In this document: positions 9,691 through 20,400 of the stretch, one piece after another | Numbering within the stretch: position 1 is the stretch's first letter | Layout: each line of letters begins with the position of its first letter | Assembly: GCF_000241345.1 (NCBI RefSeq) | Contig: NZ_BAED01000054.1 | Span: forward strand, 1 to 64,000 | DNA length: 64,000 nucleotides | DNA from: Gordonia amarae NBRC 15530 | GTDB lineage: Bacteria > Actinomycetota > Actinomycetes > Mycobacteriales > Mycobacteriaceae | Reading direction: 5' to 3' | Notes under the pieces: generated by a model | Told to the model about the DNA's origin: nothing | Seen by the model: only the letters and a program-made list of their open reading frames with translations | The model's database searches: none | Made by a program: the position numbers and the translations under genes

Positions 9691-12600
9691 CGCTCCAGGA
9701 AATCGGCCAGCCGCGGGCCCCACGTGCGGACCGCATCGGGGTTGAGCATCTGCGGATGCGAATACTCGGTCTGCACATGCTGTTTCATGTTCAGCATGCC
9801 CGACCAGGTGTTGAACGAGAACGGTGGATCGGCCTCGACGTACAGCACCGGGGTATCGATCGGCGCGGTGGGCGGATGCAGTTCGCGCATCACCGTCAGG
9901 GCCCACATATTCGACTCCACGATGGACTCGATGTAGTCGGCGCCCAGCCCCGCGAACACCGACTCGCTGCCGCGCACCACCTCGACGGCCTGCTCTACAG
10001 TCAGTCCCGCGGCCAGCTCGGCGGGCACCGGCACGTCGATCGCCGCCAGCGCCGCCGCCGCGGGGGCGATGGTGTCGACGTAGTCGAAGTACTCCTCCGG
10101 GGACCGGGCGAACGCGTCGACCAGCACCAGCGACCCGACCGGCCGGCCTCGCCCGGCCAGCGCCGCCACCACCGTTGTGGTCACCGAACCGCCGAACGAC
10201 CAGCCCAGCAGCGTCACCGGGGGCTTTACCCCGTCGTCGGCAGCCGGTGCCGCGAGATCGATCTGTTCGGCGAAATACTGTGCCGCCGAGGCGAGATCGG
10301 CCGGCACCTCGATGCCCGCGATCGCCGGGGACTGCACGGCGAAAACACCACACGAATCGGGGATGTGCGCGAGCAACTGCCCGTACCGCCAGCCCAGACC
10401 TGTTCCCGGCGGCAGGATGAACACAGGTGTGCCGGCATCGGTTCCGGAGCGGAAGGTGATCACCGGAACCCGCAGGTGCGAGCCCGTGTCGGAGTCACCC
10501 CCGAGTACCGCCGCCATGCCCGCGATCGTCGGATTGGTGAACACGTCGGCCACCTTGAGCTCCACCCCGAGCCTGCCGCGCACCGCGTCGGCAAACGTCA
10601 TCAGCTGCAGCGAATGCGCGCCGAGGTCGAACAGGTTGGTGTCCGGGTCCACCTCGTCGACGCCGAAGACACCGGCGGCGATCTCGGCGAGCACCCGCTC
10701 CAGCATCGAACCGGACCGTCCGGAGCCGCCGCCTGCCGCGACGGGTTCGGGGAGCGCGGAGGTGTCGCGTTTGCCGTTGACGTTGACCGGGATCTCATCG
10801 ATCTCGGTGATCGTCGACGGGACCATGTAGGCGGGCAGCCGCTCGGCGAGCTGCCGCCGGATCTGCGGGATCGGAGGCAGGGCGCCGTCGGAGACCACAT
10901 AGCCGGCGAGTGCTGTTGAGCCGGTGGTGTCGGTGCGTGCCACCACCGCGGCGTGCAGCACCCCGTCGACGGCGGCCAGCACCGCCTCCACCTCGGCCGG
11001 CTCGACACGGTAGCCGCGCACCTTGATCTGGAAGTCGGTGCGGCCCAGGTAATCGAGAAGGCCGTCGGCCCTGCGGCGCATCAGATCACCGGTGCGGTAG
11101 AGCCTTTCACCCGGATGCGCCGGGTGCGCGACGAAACTCGCGGCGGTCAGGTCGGGGCGGCCGCCGTAGCCGCGTGCCAGCCCGTCGCCCTCGACGTACA
11201 GTTCACCCGGCACCCCGGGCGGCACCGGCCGCAGCCACGGGTCGAGCAGATACCCGACCGTGTTGCTGATGGGGCGGCCCACCGTGGGCGTCGCCGAATC
11301 CTCGGTGCCACCGCCCAGGGTGTTGATCGTGTACTCGGTGGGCCCGTACAGGTTGTAGCCTTCGGTACCGTCGGCGTCCCGCAGGGCGTCCCACACCCCG
11401 GTGCCGACGGCCTCACCACCGAGGAGCACCAGCGCCGGCCGGTGCGCACCGGTTGGGCCGCCGAAACTGTCACCGTCCAGGAGCCCCGCCGCGATCAGGT
11501 ATTCGGCGTAGGTGGGGGTCACGTTGATGACGTCGATCCTGTGGGTGTCGCAGTAGGCCACCAGCTCCCGCGGATCGCGGCGCAGTTCCTCATCGCATAC
11601 ATGCACCGTGTGGCCGTAGGTGAGCCACAGCAGTTCCTCCCACGACATGTCGAATGCGAACGACACCGTGTGCGCGATGTGCAGCCTGTCGAACCGCGAC
11701 CGCGCCACCGCCGGCCGGAAGATCTCGTCGAGGTGGTTGACGTACATGTTGGTCAGGCCGCGGTACCCGGTCACCACGCCCTTGGGTGTGCCCGTCGAGC
11801 CGGATGTGTAGATCACGTAGGCGGGATGGTCGAGGCGGTCGGCGTGGTCGCTCGCGAAACCACCGAGCTCACTGTCGGACAACGGTTCCGGGGAGAGCGC
11901 CGCGAGCCGTTCCCGGATCCGCCCCGACCGCAGATCGATCGGCGCTGCGCCGGTGCCGCCGAAGATCACCCGATCGGTGTCGGCGGTGGTGCCCGCGGTG
12001 AGCGCGAGAACGGGGCGGGCGTCGGCCACGAGTTCGTGCAGGCGTTCTGCCGGGTGGACCAGCTCTAGCGGCAGATAGGCGGCGCCGGTGCGCAGTACGG
12101 CGAACAGCGCCACCACCATCTCGATGGAGCGTTCGATGCCGAGCGCCACCACGGTCTCCGGTGCCGCCCCCTCTGCGAGCAGAAGCCTGGCGAGCCTGTT
12201 GATCTCGGCGTCGAGTTCGCCGAACGTCAGCGACCTGTCGCCGCAGATGAGGGCGGTGTCGTCGGCGTTGTCTGCGGCGGTGGCCGCCAGCAGCTCCGAC
12301 ACCGACAGGTCGGGCACGTCGAGTGTGCGGCCGGTCTGCGGCGCCTCGACAGCGGCGATCGGCAACCGCGCCAGCGGGGTGCCGAAGACGTCGCCGGGTG
12401 CGGCCAGTGCGGTCAGGACCGTGATCAGGTCGCCCGACAGACCATCGGCGGTCTCGTCGTCGACGATATCCGAGCGGGTCTCGATCTTCACCGTCAGCTC
12501 GTCGCCCGGGGTGATCACCACCGTCAGCGCGAAATGGGTGTGGTCGTCGCTGGTATGGCCCACCACGCCGTGCTCGGCGCCGAGCAGCGCATCGGAGATG

Positions 12601-15600
12601 AAGTTCTGCAACACCAGCAGTGTGTCGAACAGAACGGGTGCCGACGCCTGGGCCTGGATCTCGCCGAGACTGAGCCAATCGTGGCCCAGCACACCGAGCG
12701 CGGTGGATTGCTGGGCGGTCAGCAGATCGGCGACCGTGGCCTCCGGGCGCAGCCGCGCCCGCACCGGAACCGTGTTGAGGAACATGCCGATCGCGGCGTC
12801 GGTACCCTCGACCTCCGGTGGCCTGCCCGCAACGGTCTGGCCGATCGCCACATCGGTGCGGCCGGTCCACCTGCTCACCACCAGCAGCAGCGCCGTCGAC
12901 AGCACCGTGTTGAGGGTGACGCCCGCATCGCGGGCCAGCGCGGGCAGCGCCGCGGACTGTTCGGCGCTGAGGGTGTGCTGGTGAATCCTGGTGTAGCCCC
13001 GGACCACCGGATCGGCCTCGGGGACCAGGACAGAAGGCTCGTCATAGCCGTCGAGGTAGTCGGCCCACGCCGCGACTGCGGCGTCCCGATCCCGGTCACC
13101 GAGCCAGCGCAGATACCGGGCGAACACGGCCGACTCGATCGGCGCCGGTGCGCTGTCGGTGTCTCCCGCGTAATGGGCGAGCAGGCCGCCGATGAACGAG
13201 CCGTTGGACCAGCCGTCCCAGACGAGGAAGCGGCGCGACACCGCCAGCCGGTCGCCATCGGGCCGCCGGATCAGCGTGACCCTCCACAGCGGCGGTGCGG
13301 CGAGCTCGAACTTGTGCGCCCGGTCGGCGAGAATCACCTCGTCGTATGCCTCATCGAGTGCGGCGCCGCGCAATTCGCGCAGGTCGGCGATCTCCAGAGG
13401 CGCGGGCAGCCGGTCGACGACGTACTGGACCGGTCCGGGCAGTCCGGCGTGGGTGAAACCGCCACGCAGTGCGGGATGATCGGCCATCAGTGCGGTCAGC
13501 GCATGCCGCAGGCGGTCGGGGTCGAGTGCCCGATCGAATTCGAGAACGAACTGCGCGTTGTAGATGTCGAGGTCTTCGGACACCACCGACTGGAAGTACA
13601 GGCCCTCCTGCAACGGTGACAGCGCCCAGATCGCCTCGATGGTGCCCGGTGCCAGTTGCCGCAGGCGGGTCCGGGCCGTATCGGAGAGGGCAACACCCAC
13701 AATATTGTCCGGCGAGGGGCCGACCTGATTGGCCGGATCTGCCGCCGCGGTGGCCACGGACTGGGCGGCGTGGGCCCAGGCAGCTGCCAGTTGCCGCGGC
13801 TCGATCAGCCGGTCACCCGCCGGAAGCGGCGAGTAGACGGTGAACTCGTATCCGGCCTCGGTGACCCGGACCAGTGCGCCGGTCTCCGGTTCGCTGCCCC
13901 GGATGCGGAGCAGGCCACGCTCGTCACGCACCCGGACCTGCCAGCGCTCGCCCGCGCCGGCCAGCACACCGGAGGCCTGCGGGTGCAGGTAGCGCAGCAG
14001 AGCGAAGTCGAGTCCGTTGTCGCGCTGGCGATTCAGGCAGGTGCGTGCCGAACGCAGGGCCGTCGCCGGATCGGCGGATACCGGCACCGCGAGGGGCGCG
14101 GCGAAACCGAACGGTGCGGCGCTGCCGCCGACCGGCTCCGGGTAGCCGGTGCGGCCGGTGCGGTCGAGGTCGATCACGATCTCTGAACCGCCTGTGGCAG
14201 AGCCGATGTCGTGCAGTGCCAACGCCAACGACGCGAGCGCGGCACCGCTCGGGTCGAGCCCGGCGGCCGTGGCGGCGGCGGGGTCCGTCACAGCCTCGGC
14301 GGTCGCCGTGGAGCGGCCGTCACCGGGCTCGACGGCGGGTGCCTGCCGGCATAGTTCGAGCCAGCCGTCGAGTTGTTCGATGCAGGCGCCGGTCTGGGCG
14401 CGATCACCCGCCCACGTCACCGCGTCGGCGGGTGCGGGTGTCGGGGCAAGGCTGATAGCACCACCGGATGCGATTGCGGCCCAGCAGGCGTCGACGTCGC
14501 GCCGCAGGATCTGCAGGCCGTGGGCGTCGACGATCAGCGGATGCGCCGCCAGTAGCAGGGTACCGGGTTTCCTGCGTACTCCCGGGATCCAGGTGGCTCC
14601 GAAACCACCTGCGGTGTAGGGCAATTCGTCGACGGCCTGATCGGGGGACGCAGCGGCGGCGAGGATGGTCAATTCGGCCGGTGTATCGGCGGGGACGTAC
14701 TCCCATAGCCCCGGCGCCCATTCCTGCGCACGCAGTGACAACTCGGGGTGCGCGCCGACGAGTGCGGCCAGTATCGCCCGCACCTGCGCGGCCTCGGTGC
14801 CGGGTGGTGTCTGCAGCGCGATCACCGGTGCGTCCGGTGCGTCATTCTGCGGCGCGTCGCCGAAGGACTCCGACTCGCCCGCGGCGATCCACTCCTCGGC
14901 ACCGGGGAGCGTTCCGGCAGGTGCCTGCGCGGCCGTCGCGGCCGGACCGGGCCCGGCGACGAGGCGCGGACCGATCACCTGCTCCGGATCGTTGATGAGG
15001 CCGCGTACGTACTCGGCCAATTCATCTGCGATACGGGTCATCTCGGCCATGTGCGTGCCGGGACCGTGCAGGTTGAGGCGGATCTTCTTCGCCGGTACGT
15101 CGACCTCGAAGAACACGTCGATGTCGCCGGTCGGACCCGACGAGAGGATCTCCAGCGTGGCGTCGATGCCGAGCCGGCTGAACGGTCTGGTGCTCAGCGG
15201 CAGCACGTTGGCGCCCACACCGAACAGCGCCTTCGGGGTGCCGGCCTCACGCAACGCGCGGCCCAGATCCTCCCCGCGGAAACGGCTGTGCGGGGCCACC
15301 TCGCCGAGCAGTTCGTCGATATCGCCCGCCGCCTGCCGCCAGGTGGCGCCGGACCGCAATCGGACGCGCACCGGCAGCACGGTGGCGAAAGTTCCTAGAT
15401 GCGTGCGTAATTCGGGTGTGGTGCGGGCAGCCATCGGCATCGCCAGCATCAGGTCGGACTGGCCGGTCCGGCGGTGCAGGAAACCGGCGAGCGCGGCGAA
15501 CAACAATCCCGCGGTCCGCACCCCGAGGGTGCGTGCCAGCCCGTACAGCCGGTCGTACTCGTTGTCGCTGAGCCCGACCGCCAGGATGTCTGCCCGGCGC

Positions 15601-16325
15601 GGGATCGGGTCGAGATCGGTGAGCAGCCGCGGCGGGGGCGGCGCGTCGGCCACATGGGCCAGCCAGAAATCCCGGTCCCGGGTGAACTGTTCCGAATTCC
15701 GGTAGTCCTCGTCGAGATCGACGAGACTGCTCAGCGACCATTGCTCCCCGGAGTCGTCCGCTCCCGCGGACACCTCGCCCCGGCACATCCTCTCGTATCG
15801 GGAAAGTCCCGAGGCGAGCACAAACCCCACCGCCGTGCCGTCGAGGATGAGGTGATGCGCCGACAGGAAGGCGAGTGTGTACTCGTCCTCGACCCGGATC
15901 AGGTTGATCCGGAACAGGATCTCGCCGAGGCCGTTGTTCCCGTCGCCCGGCCTTCCGGTCACCTCGTAGGGTCGTTCCAGTTCGGCTGAAATCCATTCGC
16001 GCGCCTGCGCATACGCGTCCGCACGGCCCCGCAGGTCGACGATGTCGACGGCGGGGACGGTGTCCGTGGGTTCCTGCACCACCTCGCCGCCGTCGCTCAC
16101 CCGGAACCGCACCCGGACAGCCTGCGATTCGGCCATCGCCGCCCGCATGGCGGCGAGGAGGACGTCGAAGTCGACGGGTCCACGGGCGTGCGCGACGAGA
16201 ACCGTCGAATAGGCGGTGGCGTCGTCGGTGAGTCGCTGGCCCACCCAGATCTCGCGCTGGGCGGCGGTCAGCGGCCGTGCCGATGCCTCGGGTGCCGGGA
16301 CGGTGATGGTGGTGCTGTCGGTCAT
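9687..16325 (-). CDS. Siderophore NRPS B: C-(E*)-(C*)-A-T-TE, releases the peptide
   Basis: A 2,212-residue terminal synthetase. The first C domain has an intact HHLILDG at 157-163. It is followed, with no A-T in between, by an epimerisation-like domain with HPLIVDA at 595-601 (second His replaced by Pro) and by another C domain with RRFLVWDGWS at 1031-1040 (catalytic His replaced by Phe). The A domain (about 1340-1830; YTSGSTGTPKG, FDMSWEE, NLYGPTEYT) yields D-M-E-N-L-G-L-I-N-K by hand alignment, the code I know for N5-hydroxy/formyl-hydroxyornithine. The carrier site is LFDLGAHSLQL. The thioesterase has GWSFGG, an Asp in LVDAF and His in YSHPQM. Its ATG shares a base with the TAA of the preceding gene; its TGA overlaps the start of NRPS C. 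Confidence 0.94.
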   Translation of the reverse strand: MTDSTTITVPAPEASARPLTAAQREIWVGQRLTDDATAYSTVLVAHARGPVDFDVLLAAMRAAMAESQAVRVRFRVSDGGEVVQEPTDTVPAVDIVDLRGRADAYAQAREWISAELERPYEVTGRPGDGNNGLGEILFRINLIRVEDEYTLAFLSAHHLILDGTAVGFVLASGLSRYERMCRGEVSAGADDSGEQWSLSSLVDLDEDYRNSEQFTRDRDFWLAHVADAPPPPRLLTDLDPIPRRADILAVGLSDNEYDRLYGLARTLGVRTAGLLFAALAGFLHRRTGQSDLMLAMPMAARTTPELRTHLGTFATVLPVRVRLRSGATWRQAAGDIDELLGEVAPHSRFRGEDLGRALREAGTPKALFGVGANVLPLSTRPFSRLGIDATLEILSSGPTGDIDVFFEVDVPAKKIRLNLHGPGTHMAEMTRIADELAEYVRGLINDPEQVIGPRLVAGPGPAATAAQAPAGTLPGAEEWIAAGESESFGDAPQNDAPDAPVIALQTPPGTEAAQVRAILAALVGAHPELSLRAQEWAPGLWEYVPADTPAELTILAAAASPDQAVDELPYTAGGFGATWIPGVRRKPGTLLLAAHPLIVDAHGLQILRRDVDACWAAIASGGAISLAPTPAPADAVTWAGDRAQTGACIEQLDGWLELCRQAPAVEPGDGRSTATAEAVTDPAAATAAGLDPSGAALASLALALHDIGSATGGSEIVIDLDRTGRTGYPEPVGGSAAPFGFAAPLAVPVSADPATALRSARTCLNRQRDNGLDFALLRYLHPQASGVLAGAGERWQVRVRDERGLLRIRGSEPETGALVRVTEAGYEFTVYSPLPAGDRLIEPRQLAAAWAHAAQSVATAAADPANQVGPSPDNIVGVALSDTARTRLRQLAPGTIEAIWALSPLQEGLYFQSVVSEDLDIYNAQFVLEFDRALDPDRLRHALTALMADHPALRGGFTHAGLPGPVQYVVDRLPAPLEIADLRELRGAALDEAYDEVILADRAHKFELAAPPLWRVTLIRRPDGDRLAVSRRFLVWDGWSNGSFIGGLLAHYAGDTDSAPAPIESAVFARYLRWLGDRDRDAAVAAWADYLDGYDEPSVLVPEADPVVRGYTRIHQHTLSAEQSAALPALARDAGVTLNTVLSTALLLVVSRWTGRTDVAIGQTVAGRPPEVEGTDAAIGMFLNTVPVRARLRPEATVADLLTAQQSTALGVLGHDWLSLGEIQAQASAPVLFDTLLVLQNFISDALLGAEHGVVGHTSDDHTHFALTVVITPGDELTVKIETRSDIVDDETADGLSGDLITVLTALAAPGDVFGTPLARLPIAAVEAPQTGRTLDVPDLSVSELLAATAADNADDTALICGDRSLTFGELDAEINRLARLLLAEGAAPETVVALGIERSIEMVVALFAVLRTGAAYLPLELVHPAERLHELVADARPVLALTAGTTADTDRVIFGGTGAAPIDLRSGRIRERLAALSPEPLSDSELGGFASDHADRLDHPAYVIYTSGSTGTPKGVVTGYRGLTNMYVNHLDEIFRPAVARSRFDRLHIAHTVSFAFDMSWEELLWLTYGHTVHVCDEELRRDPRELVAYCDTHRIDVINVTPTYAEYLIAAGLLDGDSFGGPTGAHRPALVLLGGEAVGTGVWDALRDADGTEGYNLYGPTEYTINTLGGGTEDSATPTVGRPISNTVGYLLDPWLRPVPPGVPGELYVEGDGLARGYGGRPDLTAASFVAHPAHPGERLYRTGDLMRRRADGLLDYLGRTDFQIKVRGYRVEPAEVEAVLAAVDGVLHAAVVARTDTTGSTALAGYVVSDGALPPIPQIRRQLAERLPAYMVPSTITEIDEIPVNVNGKRDTSALPEPVAAGGGSGRSGSMLERVLAEIAAGVFGVDEVDPDTNLFDLGAHSLQLMTFADAVRGRLGVELKVADVFTNPTIAGMAAVLGGDSDTGSHLRVPVITFRSGTDAGTPVFILPPGTGLGWRYGQLLAHIPDSCGVFAVQSPAIAGIEVPADLASAAQYFAEQIDLAAPAADDGVKPPVTLLGWSFGGSVTTTVVAALAGRGRPVGSLVLVDAFARSPEEYFDYVDTIAPAAAALAAIDVPVPAELAAGLTVEQAVEVVRGSESVFAGLGADYIESIVESNMWALTVMRELHPPTAPIDTPVLYVEADPPFSFNTWSGMLNMKQHVQTEYSHPQMLNPDAVRTWGPRLADFLER

Positions 16326-17383
16326 TACGGTGTGGTGGGCTTGGCGGCCTTCACTGCGGACTCGATGGCGTCAACCTGCTTGTCGGCGGCGGTGATGGTG
16401 TAGGCGTACGGCGCCGGGTAGGGGAACAGGTTGCCCGCCTTGACCGCGGGCAGGTTCTTGAACGTCGGCTTGTCGAGCAGTTCCTGGGTCCGCTTGGTGG
16501 GCTTGCCGTCGAAGTCCGCCTCGTAGAAGATCACGTTCGCCGGTTCGAGCTTGCTGGTCAGCTCGAGCGAGATGGCCTGGTTGTAGCGCTCCGGGTTGGG
16601 GTCGGCGCCCCCGAAGTAGGTGAGACCGGCCTTGGTGAGCCGCTCGTAGGTCAGTGCCTTGGAGGTCGCGATCTGGAACGAGCCGGGCACCGCCGAACCC
16701 TCCACGTAGGCGACCGTCCCGAGCTTGGAGATGGCGTCCTTGTTGGCGGTGCCGACCTGGGTCAGATCGGCGTCGAGGCGCTTGAGGTCGGCGGCCACCT
16801 TGTCGCCGCAACCCACGGCATCGGCGACCTTGGTGTAGTTACGCCACACGTCGGCCGGTTCCTTGATGTCGAAGGCCGCGACCGGCACCTTGCCCTTGAG
16901 CTTCTCGACGGCCAGGGTCTCGATGACGTCCTTGCGGATCGAGGTGACCACCAGATCCGGCTTGAGGGAGAGCGTCTTCTCCGCGCTCAGGCCGTCGGCG
17001 ATCGACCCGACGGTCGGCAGGTCCTTGACCTTGTCCAGCTCTTCCTGCGTGGCGTTCTGCTTGTAGTCGTCGAGGAGGCCGGCCAGGGGAACACCGAGGT
17101 CGATGAGCTGATTGCCCACGAGCCAGCCGGCGACGATCTTCTGCGGCGTGGCCGGGACCTCGACATCACCGAGGAAGGTGCCCTTGAGCGTGCGCTTGCC
17201 CGACTCCGAACCGGCCTGGCAGCCGGCCGCCTTCGCAGTCGAGGAGGTGTCCTCGTCCGACGAGTCGCCGCCGCATCCGGCCGCGACGAGGGAGACCGAG
17301 GCCGCGAGCGCGACGATGAGGTTGCGCGCACGCCGGGAACCCCGAGCCCCTCGTGTGGTGGTTACCCGTGTGGTCGTTGCCAT
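16325..17383 (-). CDS. Iron-siderophore ABC transporter substrate-binding lipoprotein
   Basis: A 352-residue FecB/FhuD-like binding protein that captures ferric siderophore outside the membrane. It has a basic N-region, a hydrophobic core and a lipobox ending at Cys in SLVAAGCGG, then a low-complexity acidic linker and the two-lobe periplasmic-binding fold (VPATPQKIVAGW, LKPDLVVTS, PYAYTITAADKQ). The ATG at 17383 is chosen because GAGGAG lies just upstream. It sits between NRPS A and NRPS B and its TAA overlaps the NRPS B ATG (TAATG). An IdeR-type iron box lies about 65 bases upstream. No permease or ATPase genes are nearby, so those must be elsewhere. Confidence 0.93.
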   Translation of the reverse strand: MATTTRVTTTRGARGSRRARNLIVALAASVSLVAAGCGGDSSDEDTSSTAKAAGCQAGSESGKRTLKGTFLGDVEVPATPQKIVAGWLVGNQLIDLGVPLAGLLDDYKQNATQEELDKVKDLPTVGSIADGLSAEKTLSLKPDLVVTSIRKDVIETLAVEKLKGKVPVAAFDIKEPADVWRNYTKVADAVGCGDKVAADLKRLDADLTQVGTANKDAISKLGTVAYVEGSAVPGSFQIATSKALTYERLTKAGLTYFGGADPNPERYNQAISLELTSKLEPANVIFYEADFDGKPTKRTQELLDKPTFKNLPAVKAGNLFPYPAPYAYTITAADKQVDAIESAVKAAKPTTP

Positions 17384-17447
17384 CTGTGCGACTCCTCGGT
17401 GTCGTGCTGCCTGATCTGTCCGTGCGCCGAAGTCGGACACTCCGGAC

Positions 17448-17466
17448 TCAGGTTAGGGTAACCTAC
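17448..17466 (-). promoter_or_regulatory. IdeR/DtxR-type iron box
   Basis: TCAGGTTAGGGTAACCTAC (plus-strand reading) agrees with the iron-box consensus TTAGGTTAGGCTAACCTAA at 16 of 19 positions. It overlaps the TAG stop of NRPS A and lies upstream of the binding-protein gene, so binding-protein, NRPS B, NRPS C and reductase could be transcribed from here, separately from NRPS A, and repressed by iron-loaded IdeR. Confidence 0.85.
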
Positions 17467-20400
17467 TGAGTGTCTGTGAGCCGACCTGCCCCCGCGTCGT
17501 CGGCGCGACCGCGCACGGCTTGCTCCACCGAGCGCACCAGGGCGCCGATCTCCTCCCGCGTGAACACCCGTGCTGAACAGGTCACTTCGATGATGAGCCG
17601 GCCCTCGTCGAGGGCGCCGCGTTCCACCCGGGCGTCGACGGTGATCGCGTAGTCGGCACCCAGATCGCCGGCGGGCCGGGTCCGCGTCCACGCGGCCTCG
17701 GGCGCGGGCTGCCAGTCGGTCTGCCCGCCCAGAACCATGGTGCCCAGATAGTTGACCAGCACCTGCGCCTTCGGTGCCCGGGCCAGCACCCGCGCCGTGC
17801 GCGCGTTGCAGTAGCGGAGCAGGCCGTACGAATGGGCGTGTTGCTCGAGGTCCGTCGCGATGGTGGTCGCGGCATCGCTGATGTCGGGGTCGAACAGGAC
17901 GGGCGCGACGGTGGTGAGCCAGCCGACCGTCCGGGACAGATCGAGATCGCCCAGGTCGCGGCCGTGGCCTTCGATGTCGATGAGCACCGGCCCCGCCGCC
18001 TGTCCGGCGTCGGTACGCCACGCCGTGATCGCGGCCCCGGTATCGGCGATCACCGCCGCGGTCACCGACTCCGCCGACAGGTAGGCGCGGGTCCGCTCGG
18101 CATCGAGGGTGATCACCTCGGTGACCAGATCGGCCTGCGTGCCGAGTACCGGTGCGTCGGTGACCGGGGCGGAGCCCGCCAGCAGACCTCGCCAGCGGGG
18201 GAGTTCGGCCATCGTCGGCTGCGCGTTCGCCAGCTCGGCGATGGTGTCGGTGTACCGCGAGTACGACACCGCCGGCGGCAGAAGGACCGGCGGGTTTCCG
18301 GCGGCGATCGCCGTGGCGGCCTCGGCGAGATCGTCGAGCAGGATCCGCCACGACACCGCGTCGACCGCGAGGTGGTGGATCACCAGCACCAGCCGGCCGT
18401 ATCCGTTGTCCCTGCCGTATCCGTTGTCCCCGCCGTATCCGTTGTCCCCGAAAACTGCTGCCGCCGCGATGGTTCCGCCGGCGGTGGGATCGAGGCGGGC
18501 AAGGGTGTCCGCGGCGATCCTGGTGAATGTCTCCTCGGTGGGGTCGTCGGCCCGGTGAACCGTGAGAACGGCTGCGGCGTCGAATGATGCGGCCGGTATC
18601 GGCTGCACCGACCACACTCCGGCCACGGTGGTGGTCACCCGCAGCCGCAGCGCCTCGTGGCGGGCGACGACCACGGCCAGTGCCTGCCGGACGTCGTCGG
18701 CGGTCACCGACGCCGGCAGGGCGACGGTGATCGACTGGGCCAGCGACTGCCAGCGTCCGGGCCTGCTCGCCAGTTGCGCGACGATCGGGGTCAGCGGCAT
18801 CGGTTCGGTGCGTTCGGGTTCATCGTCGGTCGATGACTCGTCGGCACGTCGCGCGACGGCGGCCAGCGCGGCGACGGTGCGCTGCTCGAACAGTTCCCGC
18901 ACGTCGACGAGCAGCCCGCGGCGGCGGAGCCGGTTGACGACGGTGATCGCGACGATGCTGTCGCCGCCGAGCGCGAAGAAGTCATCCCCGGCCCCGACGG
19001 TGGAGTCGGGTAGCCGCAGCACGTCGGCGAACACCTCGGCGATGTCGGCTGCCACCGGGTCGTCGACGGTACCGCCCACCCCGGCGATCACCGGGTCCGG
19101 CAGCCGCCGGGTGTCGAGCTTGCCGTTCGAGGTGACCGGCAGCGAGTCGAGCAGGGTGAGCGTCGCCGGTACCAGGTGGGCGGGCAGTGTCCGCGCGACG
19201 GCCGACAGGATCGACTCCGGTGCAACGATTTCCGGGTCTTCGGCGACTCCGTGGGCGACGAGCATGGTACGGCCGTCGACGGTGGTATGGCCCAGCACCA
19301 CGACCTGTGTGAGCCCGCCCGCGGCCAGCAGCGCCTGTTCGATCTCGCCGGGTTCGATGCGCTGGCCGCGCAGCTTCAGCTGGCTGTCGGTGCGGCCGGC
19401 GTATTCGAGCACACCGCCGGCGGTCCAGCGGGCGATGTCGCCGGTCCGGTACATCCGCTCGCCGGGCCGGCCGAACGGGCAGGCGACGAAGCGGGTGGCG
19501 GTCAGGCCCGCCCGTCCCGCGTAGCCGCGCGCGAGCTGGCGGCCGGACAGGTACAGCTCACCCCACACCCCGATCGGCAGTTGATCCAGCGCCCTGCCCA
19601 GCACGTGCAGACCGGTGTTCCATATGGGTGCGCCGATCGGTACGACCGGACCGGTCGCCCCGGTGACGTCGATCTCGCTGACGTCGACGGCGGCCTCGGT
19701 GGGGCCGTACAGGTTGTGCAGGTGCACGTGCGGGAACCTCCGGGCCACACCGTCACGCAGCGGTGCGGTGAGCGCCTCACCCGAACACAAGATCCGGCGC
19801 AGGTCTGGCAGTTCCGTGGTGGTCTCGGCCAGGAATGCCCGCAGCAGCGACGGCACGAAGTGGACCGCAGTGATCCCATGCCGCGCCAGGGCCTCGGCGA
19901 TCGCCGCCGGTTCGCGGTGGGCACCGGGGGTGGCCATCACGAGGGTCGCGCCACAGATCAATGGCCAGAACAACTCCCACACGGAGACGTCGAAGCCGAT
20001 CGGGGTCTTGTGCAGGACCCGCTCGCCGGGTTGCAGGCCGAATCGGTGCTGCATCCACAGCAGTCGGTTGACGATCGCCGGGTGGTCGACCACCACCGCC
20101 TTCGGTGTGCCGGTCGATCCGGAGGTGTAGATCAGGTAGGCGCCACGGGCAGTCGGGAGCGCACCCGCCGGTGGCGGCGTGCCGGTGGGACCGCCGGTCG
20201 TCGGGGTGCCCACGGCGTCGACCACGACGACCGGAACCTCGCCACCGGTGAACGCGTCGTCGTCGGTGACGACCGCCGCCGGCCGGGCATCGGTCAGGAT
20301 GAACCCGCGGCGTGCGGGCGGATGGTCGCGGTCCAGGGGTAGGTACGCCGCACCCGCCCGCATGATCGCGAGCACTGCCACCGACAGTGCGACACCGCGC

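Noticed and set aside
5125..9936. Very long plus-strand open frames (566 and 780 codons) opposite the NRPS genes
   Set aside because: They are antisense shadows caused by high GC; their translations are low-complexity Arg/Gly/Asp-rich and match no family, while the minus strand encodes clear NRPS domains.
17362..18615. 417-codon minus-strand frame overlapping NRPS A and the binding protein
   Set aside because: Out of frame with both genes and Arg-rich without domains; a shadow.
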